DNA of 64,000 nt from JBKBII01 sp046299415 (GCA_046299415.1 JBKBII010000003.1:62001-126000); one strand, 5' to 3'; positions 1 through 8,447 are shown, counted from the stretch's first letter. Made by a program: numbers and translations. Notes: generated by a model from the sequence alone, not told the origin.

Positions 1-1
1 G

Positions 2-145
2 AGCTCGCCCGGATCGGAGCACAGAATGCCAATGTTAACCTGGCTCTCGATGGGCATGAGTGACGATCTCGAGGCCGCAGTGCTCGAAGGCGCCACACAT
101 CTGCGCATTGGTACAGCGCTTTTAGGCCCACGCCCCAAGACTTAA
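2..145 (+). CDS. yggS: YggS-family PLP homeostasis protein, C-terminal fragment (5' end outside window)
   Basis: Only the last 47 codons are in the window, read in frame 2 and ending at TAA 143-145. The tail contains LSMGMSDDLEAA followed by a GATHLRIGTALLG segment. These are the conserved C-terminal strands of the YggS/PLPBP family, a cytoplasmic pyridoxal-phosphate-binding protein with an alanine-racemase-like barrel that buffers PLP. The SMGMSxDLE motif lies next to the phosphate-binding part of the PLP site, and the RIGTAxFG motif closes the barrel. Location supports the call: yggS normally lies directly upstream of proC, which follows on the same strand. The fragment has no start because the window begins inside the gene. 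Confidence 0.9.
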   Translation, partial: SSPGSEHRMPMLTWLSMGMSDDLEAAVLEGATHLRIGTALLGPRPKT

Positions 146-529
146 ATTCCACCACATCTTGTGGCAGTCATCGTGCCGGAACTGCGATGAAACTCCGCCG
201 GGCAGCGCATCCTCTGATCGCGTGCAAGACACCGACACCACAGATCTCGCAGCTGAGGCATTACCGAATCACCGCGGCGCAGGCACGTAGCTTGTGCCTG
301 TGTCCGCGCCAAGGCCGTCGACTCGTTATGTTGCCGCTCGTGCTCCGGGCGCCTCACTCTTGTTCTCGCTCGCGGCTTTCCTGCATCTCCAAGCGAAAGC
401 CACGCACTATCGCGCCGAATAGCGGCACGATACCAAGCCACGTCAGACCATGACCGCTGGGATCGACTCGACGAGCAACCGACCATCCCGCAAGGCTCGA
501 CCACACAGAGACAACAGGAGATTACGCGC
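146..529. other. Intergenic spacer yggS-proC, no gene seen
   Basis: These 384 bases separate yggS from proC. Short open frames exist on both strands but none resembles a known protein. The 3' end carries the proC ribosome binding site AGGAG at 516-520. In most relatives yggS and proC are nearly adjacent. Confidence 0.6.
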
Positions 530-1543
530 ATGATCCATCACTCGAACCCCACAGCAACGGCGCCCGAGCGAACGTCAACCAACGCTGAAGAATCAGCCCG
601 CTTCCCGCTCGACGCCGTTTTTGTCGGAGCCGGCCGCATGGGTCAAGCGCTACTCAAAGGATTGCTCGCCCGGCTTGGAGCCCATCGCATCGGCTTCGTC
701 GAAACTCACGAACCCACCGCTGCAAGCCTCCTCGAAAGCCACCCCGAGCTGACTCGACTCTCGCTCTCCCCAGCGCATCCCGAGTTGCGATCTGCTGCGC
801 GATCACCCTCGTCGAACGACGCTGCAACACCAAGCGCCGTTCACGGCGCCTCAGACAGGACGACCGAACACCGCGAAGCAGCCGCCCCGATTGAACCCCT
901 CTCGCACGCGGTCCGAGACACAACGATCGTCATTCTCGCCGTCAAGCCACAAAGCTTCGACACGCTCGCAAGCGAGCTCAGCCCTCTGCAACTTGCACCC
1001 GCTGCCGCGGTCTCGGTGATGGCCGGCGTACCTGCCGAACGTCTCGCGGGCGCCTTCGCCCCGGGCACACCCATCGCACGTGCGATGCCGAATACACCCG
1101 CACTCGCCGGCGTCGGCATGACCGGGCTTTGGTTCGACGCCCACTTCGACGTCCCCCGCAAAGCGCGCATCGAGACCTTGCTCCTCGCCGTCGGTCAGGC
1201 GCTCGAGGTCACTGATGAGGCTCAACTTCACGCTGTCACTGCGCTCTCTGGTAGCGGCCCCGCGTACTTGTTCAGATTCGGTGAAGCCCTGATTCGTGCC
1301 GGCACCACATTGGGACTGGACGAGGCTCAGGCATCGCTTCTGGCTCGCGAGACGCTGTTTGGCGCCGCGACGCTCGCACGCGGCGAGCCCGACCTCGCCG
1401 GTTTACGCGCTCAGGTCACCTCGCCCGGAGGCACAACGGCTGCGGCACTGGAGTGCTTTGATCGCGATGGAAGGCTCGACGCCTTGGTCAAAGAGGCACT
1501 CGCGGCCGCCCATCAACGCTCACGAGCGCTCGCTCACCCCTGA
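530..1543 (+). CDS. proC: Pyrroline-5-carboxylate reductase
   Basis: Catalyses the NAD(P)H-dependent reduction of 1-pyrroline-5-carboxylate to proline, the last step of proline synthesis, in the cytoplasm. The Rossmann fold starts at about residue 28 with VFVGAGRMG (nucleotide binding). It continues with VILAVKPQ near 134-141, the MPNTPA motif in the middle, and the C-terminal P5CR signature around SGSGPAYLF and TSPGGTTAAAL. At 337 residues it is about 65 longer than usual. The excess is a roughly 25-residue N-terminal extension and a low-complexity segment at residues 79-123, placed between the second Rossmann strand and the ILAVKPQ strand. AGGAG ends 9 bases before the ATG and supports this start. 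Its partner proA lies elsewhere in the window (36534-37844). Confidence 0.95.
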   Translation: MIHHSNPTATAPERTSTNAEESARFPLDAVFVGAGRMGQALLKGLLARLGAHRIGFVETHEPTAASLLESHPELTRLSLSPAHPELRSAARSPSSNDAATPSAVHGASDRTTEHREAAAPIEPLSHAVRDTTIVILAVKPQSFDTLASELSPLQLAPAAAVSVMAGVPAERLAGAFAPGTPIARAMPNTPALAGVGMTGLWFDAHFDVPRKARIETLLLAVGQALEVTDEAQLHAVTALSGSGPAYLFRFGEALIRAGTTLGLDEAQASLLARETLFGAATLARGEPDLAGLRAQVTSPGGTTAAALECFDRDGRLDALVKEALAAAHQRSRALAHP

Positions 1544-1851
1544 CGCCAGTCGGCCCGAGGGTTCAAGAAGGTCTTCGCCTCGGTCCAGCGCGGATCTCGC
1601 GATGAATTCTGCCGAACACCGCCAGCGCCCCTCAAAGAGCGTGTCTTGCACAGGCACGGCTGCAGAAACCGCGCTCCAACCGGCATCGGGTACGGCATTC
1701 CCGCAACGATCAACACCGCCAGTCCGTACAATACCAAAGACGGCCATTCGCTGAACCACGCCTACGGCGTTCATTCCAAAGCTCTGCAAACACCCCCCGC
1801 CTAATCCCACAGCACAAGCCTACCCCCACGAGTCACATAGGGAACATCTGC
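1544..1851. other. Intergenic spacer proC-yggT, no gene seen
   Basis: These 308 bases lie between two genes that are usually adjacent. No recognisable protein, RNA or terminator was found. Confidence 0.55.
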
Positions 1852-2406
1852 ATGACCGACCTGACCTCCGATCTTGCGACCCTGCTGGTCCGATTCGCCT
1901 TTGGCGTCGTGATTCTGTTCTTCCTGCTTCGATTCCTGCTGGGGCTCGTTCGCGCCAATCCGGGCAACCCACTTTCGCAATCCGTGTTAGTGCTGACCAA
2001 TCCCATCCTGCTTCCGCTGCGTGCGATTTTGCCGTCATTCGGACGTTTCGACACTGCCGCCTTCGTCATCGTCATCGGCCTGAAAGTGATCGAAATCTTT
2101 CTTCTGCTAATGATTCTGGGCGGCGAAGCCAGCCTCAGTCAGGTCATCATCGTCGCGTTGGTCCTCCTCGCTCGACTCATCGTCTGGATCTTCCTCATCA
2201 GTCTGATCATCGAAGTCGTGCTGAGCTGGTTCGCCGCCTCGGGCGGCCCGCCGAACCCGATCGGACGCCTCGCAAACGATCTCAACCGGCCATTACTCGG
2301 GCCCATCCGCAAGATCATCCCCAACGCTGGCATGTTCGACTTTTCACCGATGATCGCATTGCTCGTTCTGTACGTTCTTTTGACGATCCTCTCGCACATC
2401 GCCTAA
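1852..2406 (+). CDS. yggT: YggT family inner-membrane protein
   Basis: A 184-residue integral membrane protein made of two YGGT repeats. Each repeat has a hydrophobic hairpin followed by a short amphipathic motif ending in P-x-(L/I)-x-P-x-R. The first repeat ends in NPILLPLRAILP (about residues 49-60) and the second in NRPLLGPIRKIIP (about 144-157). About four transmembrane segments are visible. The family is conserved beside yggS and proC. E. coli YggT has been linked to osmotic/ion tolerance and other homologues to membrane organisation, so the molecular role is not settled. The ATG at 1852 begins MTDLTSDLATLLVRF, directly before the first membrane span. Confidence 0.9.
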   Translation: MTDLTSDLATLLVRFAFGVVILFFLLRFLLGLVRANPGNPLSQSVLVLTNPILLPLRAILPSFGRFDTAAFVIVIGLKVIEIFLLLMILGGEASLSQVIIVALVLLARLIVWIFLISLIIEVVLSWFAASGGPPNPIGRLANDLNRPLLGPIRKIIPNAGMFDFSPMIALLVLYVLLTILSHIA

Positions 2407-2750
2407 CACAGGCGCAAGCAAGCGGACCCCACCGCAACGAACCGACGACCGTTGCCGTGCGCCTGAATACGTGCCGGTCGAGACTCGCCGGATTAAACTT
2501 GGGAACACGGCCAGCCGACGTCACGTCGTACCCGTGAAAGACTCAAGCCGACGGACAAAACACCGACAAACACAGCCGTAACGAAAAGCTCAGTACAACA
2601 ATCACCAACCTGGAGACGGTCTGGCGCCGAAAAACGTCGCAGGGCGGCATCAACGATCTGCAAAACGTGATCGAGACTCAACAACGATCAAGCAAAAGAC
2701 CCGACACCGATCGAGCCCCTTCGACGGGCGATCACCGATGGAGATGAGAC
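2407..2750. other. Intergenic spacer yggT-DUF4426, no gene seen
   Basis: These 344 bases hold no recognisable gene. A GGAGATGAG stretch just before 2751 provides the ribosome binding site of the next gene. Confidence 0.55.
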
Positions 2751-3230
2751 ATGACTGAAGCCTATGCAACGACCCGCCCGACCCAACAGCGCCGAAGTGT
2801 CACCACGCTCGCCGGGATTCTCCTCGCTGGTCTCGCGTCGTGGGGCACAGCGCAGGCCGCCGAAACCGAGTTCGATCGCTACATCGTCCACCACAACGTC
2901 ATCAATACGACGTTTTTATCGCCTGATGTTGCCCGCGCCTATGAAATCCGCCGCTCGTCAAGCCGCGCATTGGTCAACGTCACCGTGATGGAGAAAGCCG
3001 AAGGTGGCCTCCGCGCCGTACCCGCAACGGTCAACGGCCGCGCCACGAATCGCAATCAGCAAATGAAGTTCATCGGCTTTCGCAGCGTCACAGACGGTGA
3101 TGCCGTCTATCAACTCGGAGAGGTTCCCGTCCGCGGAGGCGAGGAGCTCAATTTCGAAATCGACGTTCGCCCCCAAACTTCCAGCGAAACCCTCACCGTG
3201 GAGTTTTCACAGCGCTTCTATGGGGACTGA
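2751..3230 (+). CDS. DUF4426 family exported protein
   Basis: A 159-residue precursor with an N-terminal signal peptide: basic region around RRSV, hydrophobic core about residues 19-31, cleavage after AQA or AQAA near 36-37. The mature part begins AETEFDRYIVHHN and contains INTTFLSPDVARAY and RALVNVTVMEK, which match DUF4426. It is predicted to be an all-beta periplasmic domain of unknown function. The domain is typically encoded next to yggT and proC in gammaproteobacteria, and that neighbourhood supports the call. It has no lipobox and no cysteine in the mature part, so a soluble periplasmic protein is the simplest reading. The ribosome binding site GGAGATGAG precedes the ATG. Confidence 0.8.
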   Translation: MTEAYATTRPTQQRRSVTTLAGILLAGLASWGTAQAAETEFDRYIVHHNVINTTFLSPDVARAYEIRRSSSRALVNVTVMEKAEGGLRAVPATVNGRATNRNQQMKFIGFRSVTDGDAVYQLGEVPVRGGEELNFEIDVRPQTSSETLTVEFSQRFYGD

Positions 3231-3419
3231 TCGTCACCGGCCGGTCTCAAACGAGGTTCGAAATCCATACGGATCATCCAAACACTCGAGGGGCCGGCCA
3301 GTCGCCTCCACGACCGAACATGACGAGAATTGAGGACGACGAGTGGAGGGAGGACGCACCGAATGAGCTCAGATCTCCTCCCAGCGGGGCGTGAGAGAGA
3401 AAGCCCATCACGCGATCAA

Positions 3420-4241
3420 TTAATCCAGGTGGATTGCCCCGACCCAAGGTGACACCAACGCCCAGACCCCCATCGCGATCAACACAACTCCCGCCACGAC
3501 TCGGACAATGGGACGATAGAAAAACGACCGAAGGCGCAATGCAAAAGCGCCCATCAAAATCAAATTGGGCAGCGTTCCGATGCCGAAGGCCAACATGATC
3601 AGGGCGCCCTGAATAGGGCTAGCCGCCGCCAAGGCCCAAATCAACACACTGTAAACAAGCCCACAGGGCAACCAGCCCCAAATGGCCCCAGCGGCGACCG
3701 CCTGCGATGCACCGCGAATCGGGATCAACCGACGCGCGAACGGCTCGATACGTCGCCACAGTCGAGCCCCAACCCGCTCAACCTGCGTCAATCCCGTCCA
3801 CCACCGCCCCAGATACAGCCCCGCAGCGATTAATAAAAGCGCGGCCAAAACACTTAAAACCTGACGAAACCCATCCAGACCGCCAACCGCCAGCGCGCCG
3901 ATGCCGCCTGCCAAAGCGCCCGCTGCGGTATAACTCGCCACCCGACCGATGTTATAACCCAACAGCACATCCCAACGAATGCGATCGGACGGTGCTCGTC
4001 GTTCCCGCATGGACCCACCGGGCAACGGCTTCGCCCCCAGCGATTCAGGGGGGCTCGTCTGACCGGTTGCATCGCGGTGAGTACTCGGCAGTGCCACCGG
4101 CACACTCGGCAGCTGACCGGCGCCGGAGCGCGATGTGGCTGCGATGCTCAGAGCGCCGACGATACCGCCGCACATTCCGACACAATGCACGCCTCCCAAA
4201 ACCCCGATCACGACCGCGGCGACCATTACCGAAATATCCAA
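3420..4241 (-). CDS. TauE/SafE (DsbD-like) family membrane protein
   Basis: A polytopic inner-membrane protein of 273 residues. The first helix contains the family motif GGVHCVGMCGGIVGAL (about residues 15-30), with two cysteines spaced HCxGMCGG. A hydrophilic stretch at about 35-90 (Ser/Pro/Arg rich) is longer than usual, then at least five hydrophobic spans follow, including a GxWGWLPCGLVYSVL motif (about 193-207). This pattern belongs to the TauE/SafE-like proteins of cytochrome/heavy-metal loci (UreH/DsbD_2 type). Related members are associated with cytochrome oxidase assembly and metal transport. No cco or copper genes lie nearby, so substrate and role stay open. The start is a TTG with GGAG eight bases upstream; an ATG at 4226 is the alternative. 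It is convergent with the DUF4426 gene. Confidence 0.75.
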   Translation of the reverse strand: MDISVMVAAVVIGVLGGVHCVGMCGGIVGALSIAATSRSGAGQLPSVPVALPSTHRDATGQTSPPESLGAKPLPGGSMRERRAPSDRIRWDVLLGYNIGRVASYTAAGALAGGIGALAVGGLDGFRQVLSVLAALLLIAAGLYLGRWWTGLTQVERVGARLWRRIEPFARRLIPIRGASQAVAAGAIWGWLPCGLVYSVLIWALAAASPIQGALIMLAFGIGTLPNLILMGAFALRLRSFFYRPIVRVVAGVVLIAMGVWALVSPWVGAIHLD

Positions 4242-4527
4242 GACCGATCTCCAAAAAAACGCTGCAGAGCGTCATGAGGCGGGTGTAACGCAAGGCGTTT
4301 AGAGCGCACCTAGAACGCAACGACCCAGACCTCATCGCGGAGCGCAGCTAACACGTCGTAACCGACAGTCAAGCGCGGGCGCGAGCGCAACGATGCGCCC
4401 ACGCAAAAAGGTATTCAGCGTCTTTCCGAGCCGCACTCGATCGTTGCAGCCGAGTCCTACCCGCCCCCAACTCAGACTGATGAGCCATCACATCGAATCG
4501 CTCGTCTATTGAAAGACATGGGCCCAA

Positions 4528-5364
4528 ATGACCCAGCCGACCCACGTCTCGGGCCGACGCTGCGCTCTGCCAAACCGGATCGATAGCTTGATGTCTGCCA
4601 CTTCGCGTCACAACTCCAGAAAACCCCGCTTCGAGCTCAGGCTCGAACCGGCCCAAGCACCCAGTTCTGCGTCGTCCGCACCCTCCCACGAATCAGGCCC
4701 CGCAGCGGGCCTCTGGCTCCTCTCCGGCGGCATCGAGAGTGCCGCACTGATTCACGATTGGAGCCACGCAGCTACGGGAACGAGCGAGCGTGTCCGCGGG
4801 ACGCGCTTCGTGCATATCGACTACGGACAGCGCAACGCATCCGCCGAATGGTCGGCCGTCCAACGGCTGACCGACTGCATCCCCGAATCGAGCCGTCCCA
4901 GATTGCAGCGGATCGATGTCTCAACACTCCGTGCAGCCCTGCGGCGCGACAATGGCTGGACGCCTCATGTTCCGCCACCCGAACGAAACCTTCTGCTGAT
5001 CGCACTCGCACGCAACCTCGCGCTGGCTCATGGACTCAAAACCATCGTAATCGGACTGACCGCCGACGATGCCAGCCATGGACCCGATGGGGACGCGTTG
5101 CGCATCCAAGCGCTAGCCCGATGCCTCGCTGGAGACCGCATCGCGATTGATCCAACGATATCCGGAGGCATCAACGTTCTTTGTCCGCTAGCCACACAAC
5201 GCAAACACGAGGTCATTGGCACACGACCAGCGGCCCCCTGGGCACTTGCCTGGTCGTGTTTGCTCGATCAACCGCGGCCCTGCGGCGCCTGCCCACAATG
5301 CGAAGCTCGCGCCCGCGCCTTTGCCACAGCCCAGCGTCACGACCCACTGCTCACGCCTGACTGA
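4528..5364 (+). CDS. QueC-like PP-loop protein (7-cyano-7-deazaguanine synthase superfamily), divergent
   Basis: The fold is that of QueC/ExsB, ATP-pyrophosphatase-type enzymes that make preQ0 from carboxy-deazaguanine. Residues 62-75 carry the PP-loop, but it reads SGGIES rather than SGGxDS, so the usual Asp is Glu. The second strand follows with VHIDYGQRNASAEW (about 96-109) and an ERNLLLIALARNLA helix. The C-terminus keeps a QueC-type zinc site: C244, C253, C256 and C259 in C-x8-CGACPQC. The middle region (GLTADDASHGPDGD) is unlike canonical QueC. No queD, queE or queF is nearby, so the substrate is uncertain. The first 60 residues are low complexity; an ATG at 4591 could be the true start. 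Confident as a QueC-superfamily member, unsure of function. Confidence 0.7.
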   Translation: MTQPTHVSGRRCALPNRIDSLMSATSRHNSRKPRFELRLEPAQAPSSASSAPSHESGPAAGLWLLSGGIESAALIHDWSHAATGTSERVRGTRFVHIDYGQRNASAEWSAVQRLTDCIPESSRPRLQRIDVSTLRAALRRDNGWTPHVPPPERNLLLIALARNLALAHGLKTIVIGLTADDASHGPDGDALRIQALARCLAGDRIAIDPTISGGINVLCPLATQRKHEVIGTRPAAPWALAWSCLLDQPRPCGACPQCEARARAFATAQRHDPLLTPD

Positions 5365-5557
5365 TCGCCACCGCCGCTCACGCTGCCCGGAGCCATTGGC
5401 GTCTCGGCTCTCATAAACCGAGGTCCCCACCCGTCGCGGACTCTCTTCCGCCCCACCAATTGCCATCCTCGGCGCCCGTCCAAAACGCCTCGCTCCAGCA
5501 ACAATCACGCCTGCAACGCGTATCGCGCGTCAACCATCATCTAGAGCGACTAACCAC

Positions 5558-5848
5558 ATGAACAAGCCCACCGATCCAGCTACAGACAGCCTCTCAGAAC
5601 AGACCCTTCGCACACACCGGGAACGCCTGGAAATCGCCGCATTGACCGGCGAGATTCTCAACCTGATGTGGAGCCCGAAAGCCGGGCAGGTACGCGCGGC
5701 GCGCCTGCGTCCCCAAGCCGTCGAATTTTCTGGCGGTCAATGGCTACTGCGGGCGATCGATCTCGACGATGAAAAAACCCTGACAATCCCACTCGCGTCG
5801 ATCCGAAATCTGCCGAGCCCAGATAAAACGCCGCTCGCATCTGACTAA
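5558..5848 (+). CDS. Small protein resembling Rof (Rho-binding antiterminator)
   Basis: A 96-residue cytoplasmic protein. Residues 22-30 (RERLEIAAL) are followed by a beta-rich segment with GQVRAARLRP, VEFSGGQWLLRAIDL and LTIPLASIRNL. The order resembles Rof/YaeO: an acidic D-x-LEIAC-like start, an Sm-like barrel strand with a G-x-A/E-A turn, and a final L-x-LDxI-x-S/N strand. Rof binds Rho and reduces termination. The resemblance comes from pattern reading only. Sequence identity is low and the usual cysteine after LEIA is replaced by Ala-Leu. An alternative is an unrelated small beta-barrel protein. It follows the QueC-like gene by 193 bases on the same strand and may be transcribed with it. 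Confidence 0.4.
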   Translation: MNKPTDPATDSLSEQTLRTHRERLEIAALTGEILNLMWSPKAGQVRAARLRPQAVEFSGGQWLLRAIDLDDEKTLTIPLASIRNLPSPDKTPLASD

Positions 5849-6213
5849 AGCACCAAACCCGCTCCATCAGGCGCTGTCAAAAACCGTTGCTTCAAGATCG
5901 GCGACGACATTCGCTCAGCCGAACAGCGCGCCTGCACCGCCCCTCCGGACGATCCAAAGTCCGTGCCCTGCCCCCCGCCTCACGAACACGCATCACCGAC
6001 CATTCTTCAAGACACGCTGAATCATCGGTCGCATGAGCGCACTGCTGCGTCGCGCGTCGCTCACGCCCGCGCCTCACGGCGTGATACAACTCTCGGCTCG
6101 CGCGCCAGGCCCTCGCGCCATGTTCCACGAACGGCTTCATTCGGGATCCCCTTAAAGCTTCGCCTCGCAGTCCTGCATCTCGAACTTGCCCGGAGACTCT
6201 GGCAGAACACCGG
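5849..6213. other. Intergenic region between convergent genes, nothing seen
   Basis: These 365 bases lie between the small Rof-like gene and the 3' end of yrfG. No recognisable gene or T-rich hairpin was found. Confidence 0.5.
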
Positions 6214-6942
6214 TCAACTCTCGCCCAACGCACTGCTGCGACGCGGCAACTGTCGGCGCAGATCGGTCAACGCTTCGAGTAACACAAACTTGTCTGACGT
6301 CAGCTCAGGCCCTTGCAAATCAGGCCGGCGCATTCCACGCAAGCCACCGATCCCGACCGCCTGTCCGGTTTGTAGCACATCCTGGTTATCGTCAATCAAC
6401 CAGCTGCGAGCCAAATCCAGATCTGGCTCGGCATCACAGAGTCGTGCCCAGAACGTCGGATCCTCCTTGGGCGCCGCCAGAGTATGCGCGCTGTATGCAG
6501 CATCGAAGTGCCGCGTGACTTCAAGATGCTGATCCTTAAACGCCAGCGTACGCGGGTGAGCATTGGTGACCAATAGCAGCCGATAGCCCTCGTGCCGCAA
6601 CTGGCCGAGCAGGGCCTCGGCGCCCGGTTGCCACGCCAACAAATCTCGCAGCTCGTGTTTCAAGGCGAACAGATCAAAGCCCACCGCCGCGGCCCAGTGA
6701 TCGACGCAGTACCACGCCAGACTACCGCGCAACTGCGCCATTTCGTTCAGCAACACACGACACGCCTCATCGCCGCAGCCGCCCATATCGATCGCACGAG
6801 CGGCAACCTCCTCCATCAAACGCTGCCGCCAAAACACCGTGTCGAAATGCAAATCCAGCAGCGTGCCGTCCATGTCGAACAACAACGTCTCGACGTCTGC
6901 CGGTGTGCTCGTGCCTTTATCCATCTCGGATCGTTCCGTCAC
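6214..6942 (-). CDS. yrfG: HAD-family GMP/IMP nucleotidase
   Basis: A haloacid-dehalogenase phosphatase, with motif I DMDGTLLDL near residue 25, motif II in LLVTNAHPRTLA, the lysine in AAPKEDPTFW and motif III in WLIDDNQDVL. The SLAWYCVDHWAAAVGFDL cap-domain segment and the TNAHP and PKED motifs match E. coli YrfG, which removes phosphate from GMP and IMP in nucleotide salvage. Length (242 residues) is close to the family norm. yrfG is commonly neighbour to nudE and cysQ, and both lie about 1.5 kb away here. The preferred start is GTG at 6942, because AGAGG sits six bases upstream within a 3 x 7-base tandem repeat; an ATG at 6924 is the alternative. Confidence 0.9.
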   Translation of the reverse strand: MTERSEMDKGTSTPADVETLLFDMDGTLLDLHFDTVFWRQRLMEEVAARAIDMGGCGDEACRVLLNEMAQLRGSLAWYCVDHWAAAVGFDLFALKHELRDLLAWQPGAEALLGQLRHEGYRLLLVTNAHPRTLAFKDQHLEVTRHFDAAYSAHTLAAPKEDPTFWARLCDAEPDLDLARSWLIDDNQDVLQTGQAVGIGGLRGMRRPDLQGPELTSDKFVLLEALTDLRRQLPRRSSALGES

Positions 6943-6945
6943 ATC

Positions 6946-6966
6946 AGACCTCTGACCTCTGACCTC
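6946..6966 (-). repeat. Three 7-base tandem repeats carrying SD-like GAGGTC
   Basis: On the minus strand the unit GAGGTCA occurs three times, with one mismatch in the copy closest to the start. It lies immediately upstream of the GTG start of yrfG. Each copy holds a Shine-Dalgarno-like GAGG. Only the copy closest to the GTG has ideal spacing. Confidence 0.7.
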
Positions 6967-7445
6967 GGTCGCCGGCTTCCGCTGATGACGGTGAACTCGA
7001 CGAAAAACTCATCCCCTTCTCCGACAGTCTGCTCAATCACTTTTCTTGACCCGCTCTCGCGACTCTTGACCCTACCATTCATGCGACTCAAACGATGACA
7101 GCGGGGCAATAACGGCCCGGCCCATTACAAAGCGGACAACGATGTCCGACCAAGACCGACTCGATCGTGTCCGCAGCTCAAAACCGTCATCGCCGCACGC
7201 TCAACGGACGGGTGCGGCGCGATCGTGACCGAGATCGCCCACTGTTGCGCCAAAACTTTCCGAGATCGCCTCCGGCATTTCATCGCCACCGTCTTATCGT
7301 CGTCGTTTCATCGCAACGAGCCGATCGCGATGAAATGCTCGGAACACCCGCCTAGCCTGACGTGTCCGAGTCGTCATCAGCCAGTACCGCGATCGACCTT
7401 CACGGATCGATAAGCGAATGAACCGCTCCATACCGAGGAAAGTGC
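6967..7445. other. Divergent intergenic region, no gene seen
   Basis: About 480 bases separate yrfG (minus) from the exported-protein gene (plus). Promoters for both should lie here, but I cannot point to convincing -35/-10 pairs. CGATCG occurs several times (for example near 7214, 7323 and 7385). Confidence 0.5.
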
Positions 7446-8330
7446 ATGACGATCATTGCGCAGACTTTCACCTCTCGCGACCCGATCGAGGTCCACATCA
7501 CCCCGACCACCGAGGCAAGCCGTCGTCACAGAACCTGCGCAAGTTTTACGCGCGGCCTGCGACTGGCTTATCTCGTCGCTCTACCGATGGCGCTCGCAAA
7601 CCCAGCGCTTGGTGCCGAAACACCGTCTCGCCACATGGCCGCCACCGGTGCCGAAGCCGCGCGCAATCCGGTCTCGGACTCGAACGTCGATGCCGAGGCG
7701 AAAGACGCTTTCGAAAAGGAATGGGCCGAGCGCGCAGGCAATGGGACTCATGCCTCGTCTGCACGACCGAGTGACGCGCGCCTCGTCTACCTCGACGCTG
7801 CCGATTCTCGCCAACTCCATTACCACGACAACAGGCTGAAGATCACATCTTCAAGCCTCGACGACGGCTGGATCGAGATTCAGCAATGCCATCGCGGCCT
7901 GGGGCCGATGCCCAGCGGCGTCATCGCCTTCCGAGACGATCGCACGCGGGCGCTGAAGGTGGTTTCCAGCCTCGACATCGAAACGCTCGAAGCCCGCGAA
8001 GACCGTGTCGTCGTGCGCAACGCTGGGTCCGAGGCCGAACTTTGCGTCGCGCTCGAAATGCAGCTTCTCGAGGCCACGGCACCGGGGCACTGGACCTTGA
8101 GAAACGGTCCTTTTCAACGCCGATTTTTAGATGGTTACTACCCGATGCATGTTCGTATCGCCGTTGATTGGGACGGTCTCGATCTGCGCCTGACAGCCGC
8201 ATCACCCGAGGGCGCCGACGAACGCACCGAATCGAATGCGCGCGGCTTCACGTTCGAGGCCCGTTTCGAAGGCGTGCTGCGCACCGCTTTCGAGATCGAA
8301 TCGACCTCGTCGAGTCTGGGACATCGCTAG
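7446..8330 (+). CDS. Predicted exported protein of unknown function
   Basis: A 294-residue protein I cannot assign to a named family. A hydrophobic segment at about residues 38-54 followed by ALGA|ET (57/58) looks like a signal peptide, although 35 polar residues precede it, so the real start may be further in. After a low-complexity stretch (about 60-110) the rest looks like beta-rich domains with DDGWIEIQQCHRGLGP, GVIAFRDDRTRALKVVSS, GYYPMHVRIAVDWDG and a C-terminal FEARFEGVLRTAFE strand. Two cysteines (in IQQCHRG and AELCVAL) could form a disulfide. It is 117 bases upstream of nudE on the same strand and may share a transcript. A periplasmic or outer-membrane-associated location is inference. 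Confidence 0.6.
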   Translation: MTIIAQTFTSRDPIEVHITPTTEASRRHRTCASFTRGLRLAYLVALPMALANPALGAETPSRHMAATGAEAARNPVSDSNVDAEAKDAFEKEWAERAGNGTHASSARPSDARLVYLDAADSRQLHYHDNRLKITSSSLDDGWIEIQQCHRGLGPMPSGVIAFRDDRTRALKVVSSLDIETLEAREDRVVVRNAGSEAELCVALEMQLLEATAPGHWTLRNGPFQRRFLDGYYPMHVRIAVDWDGLDLRLTAASPEGADERTESNARGFTFEARFEGVLRTAFEIESTSSSLGHR

Positions 8331-8447
8331 CGACTCCGAACTCGACGCAAGACCTCCGAAATCACCGTCGCCCAACATCGGACACCCATGTAGAACGTCA
8401 TCGGCGACGCACCCTAAGACTCGACATCACCGCGAAAAGAGGTCCGA

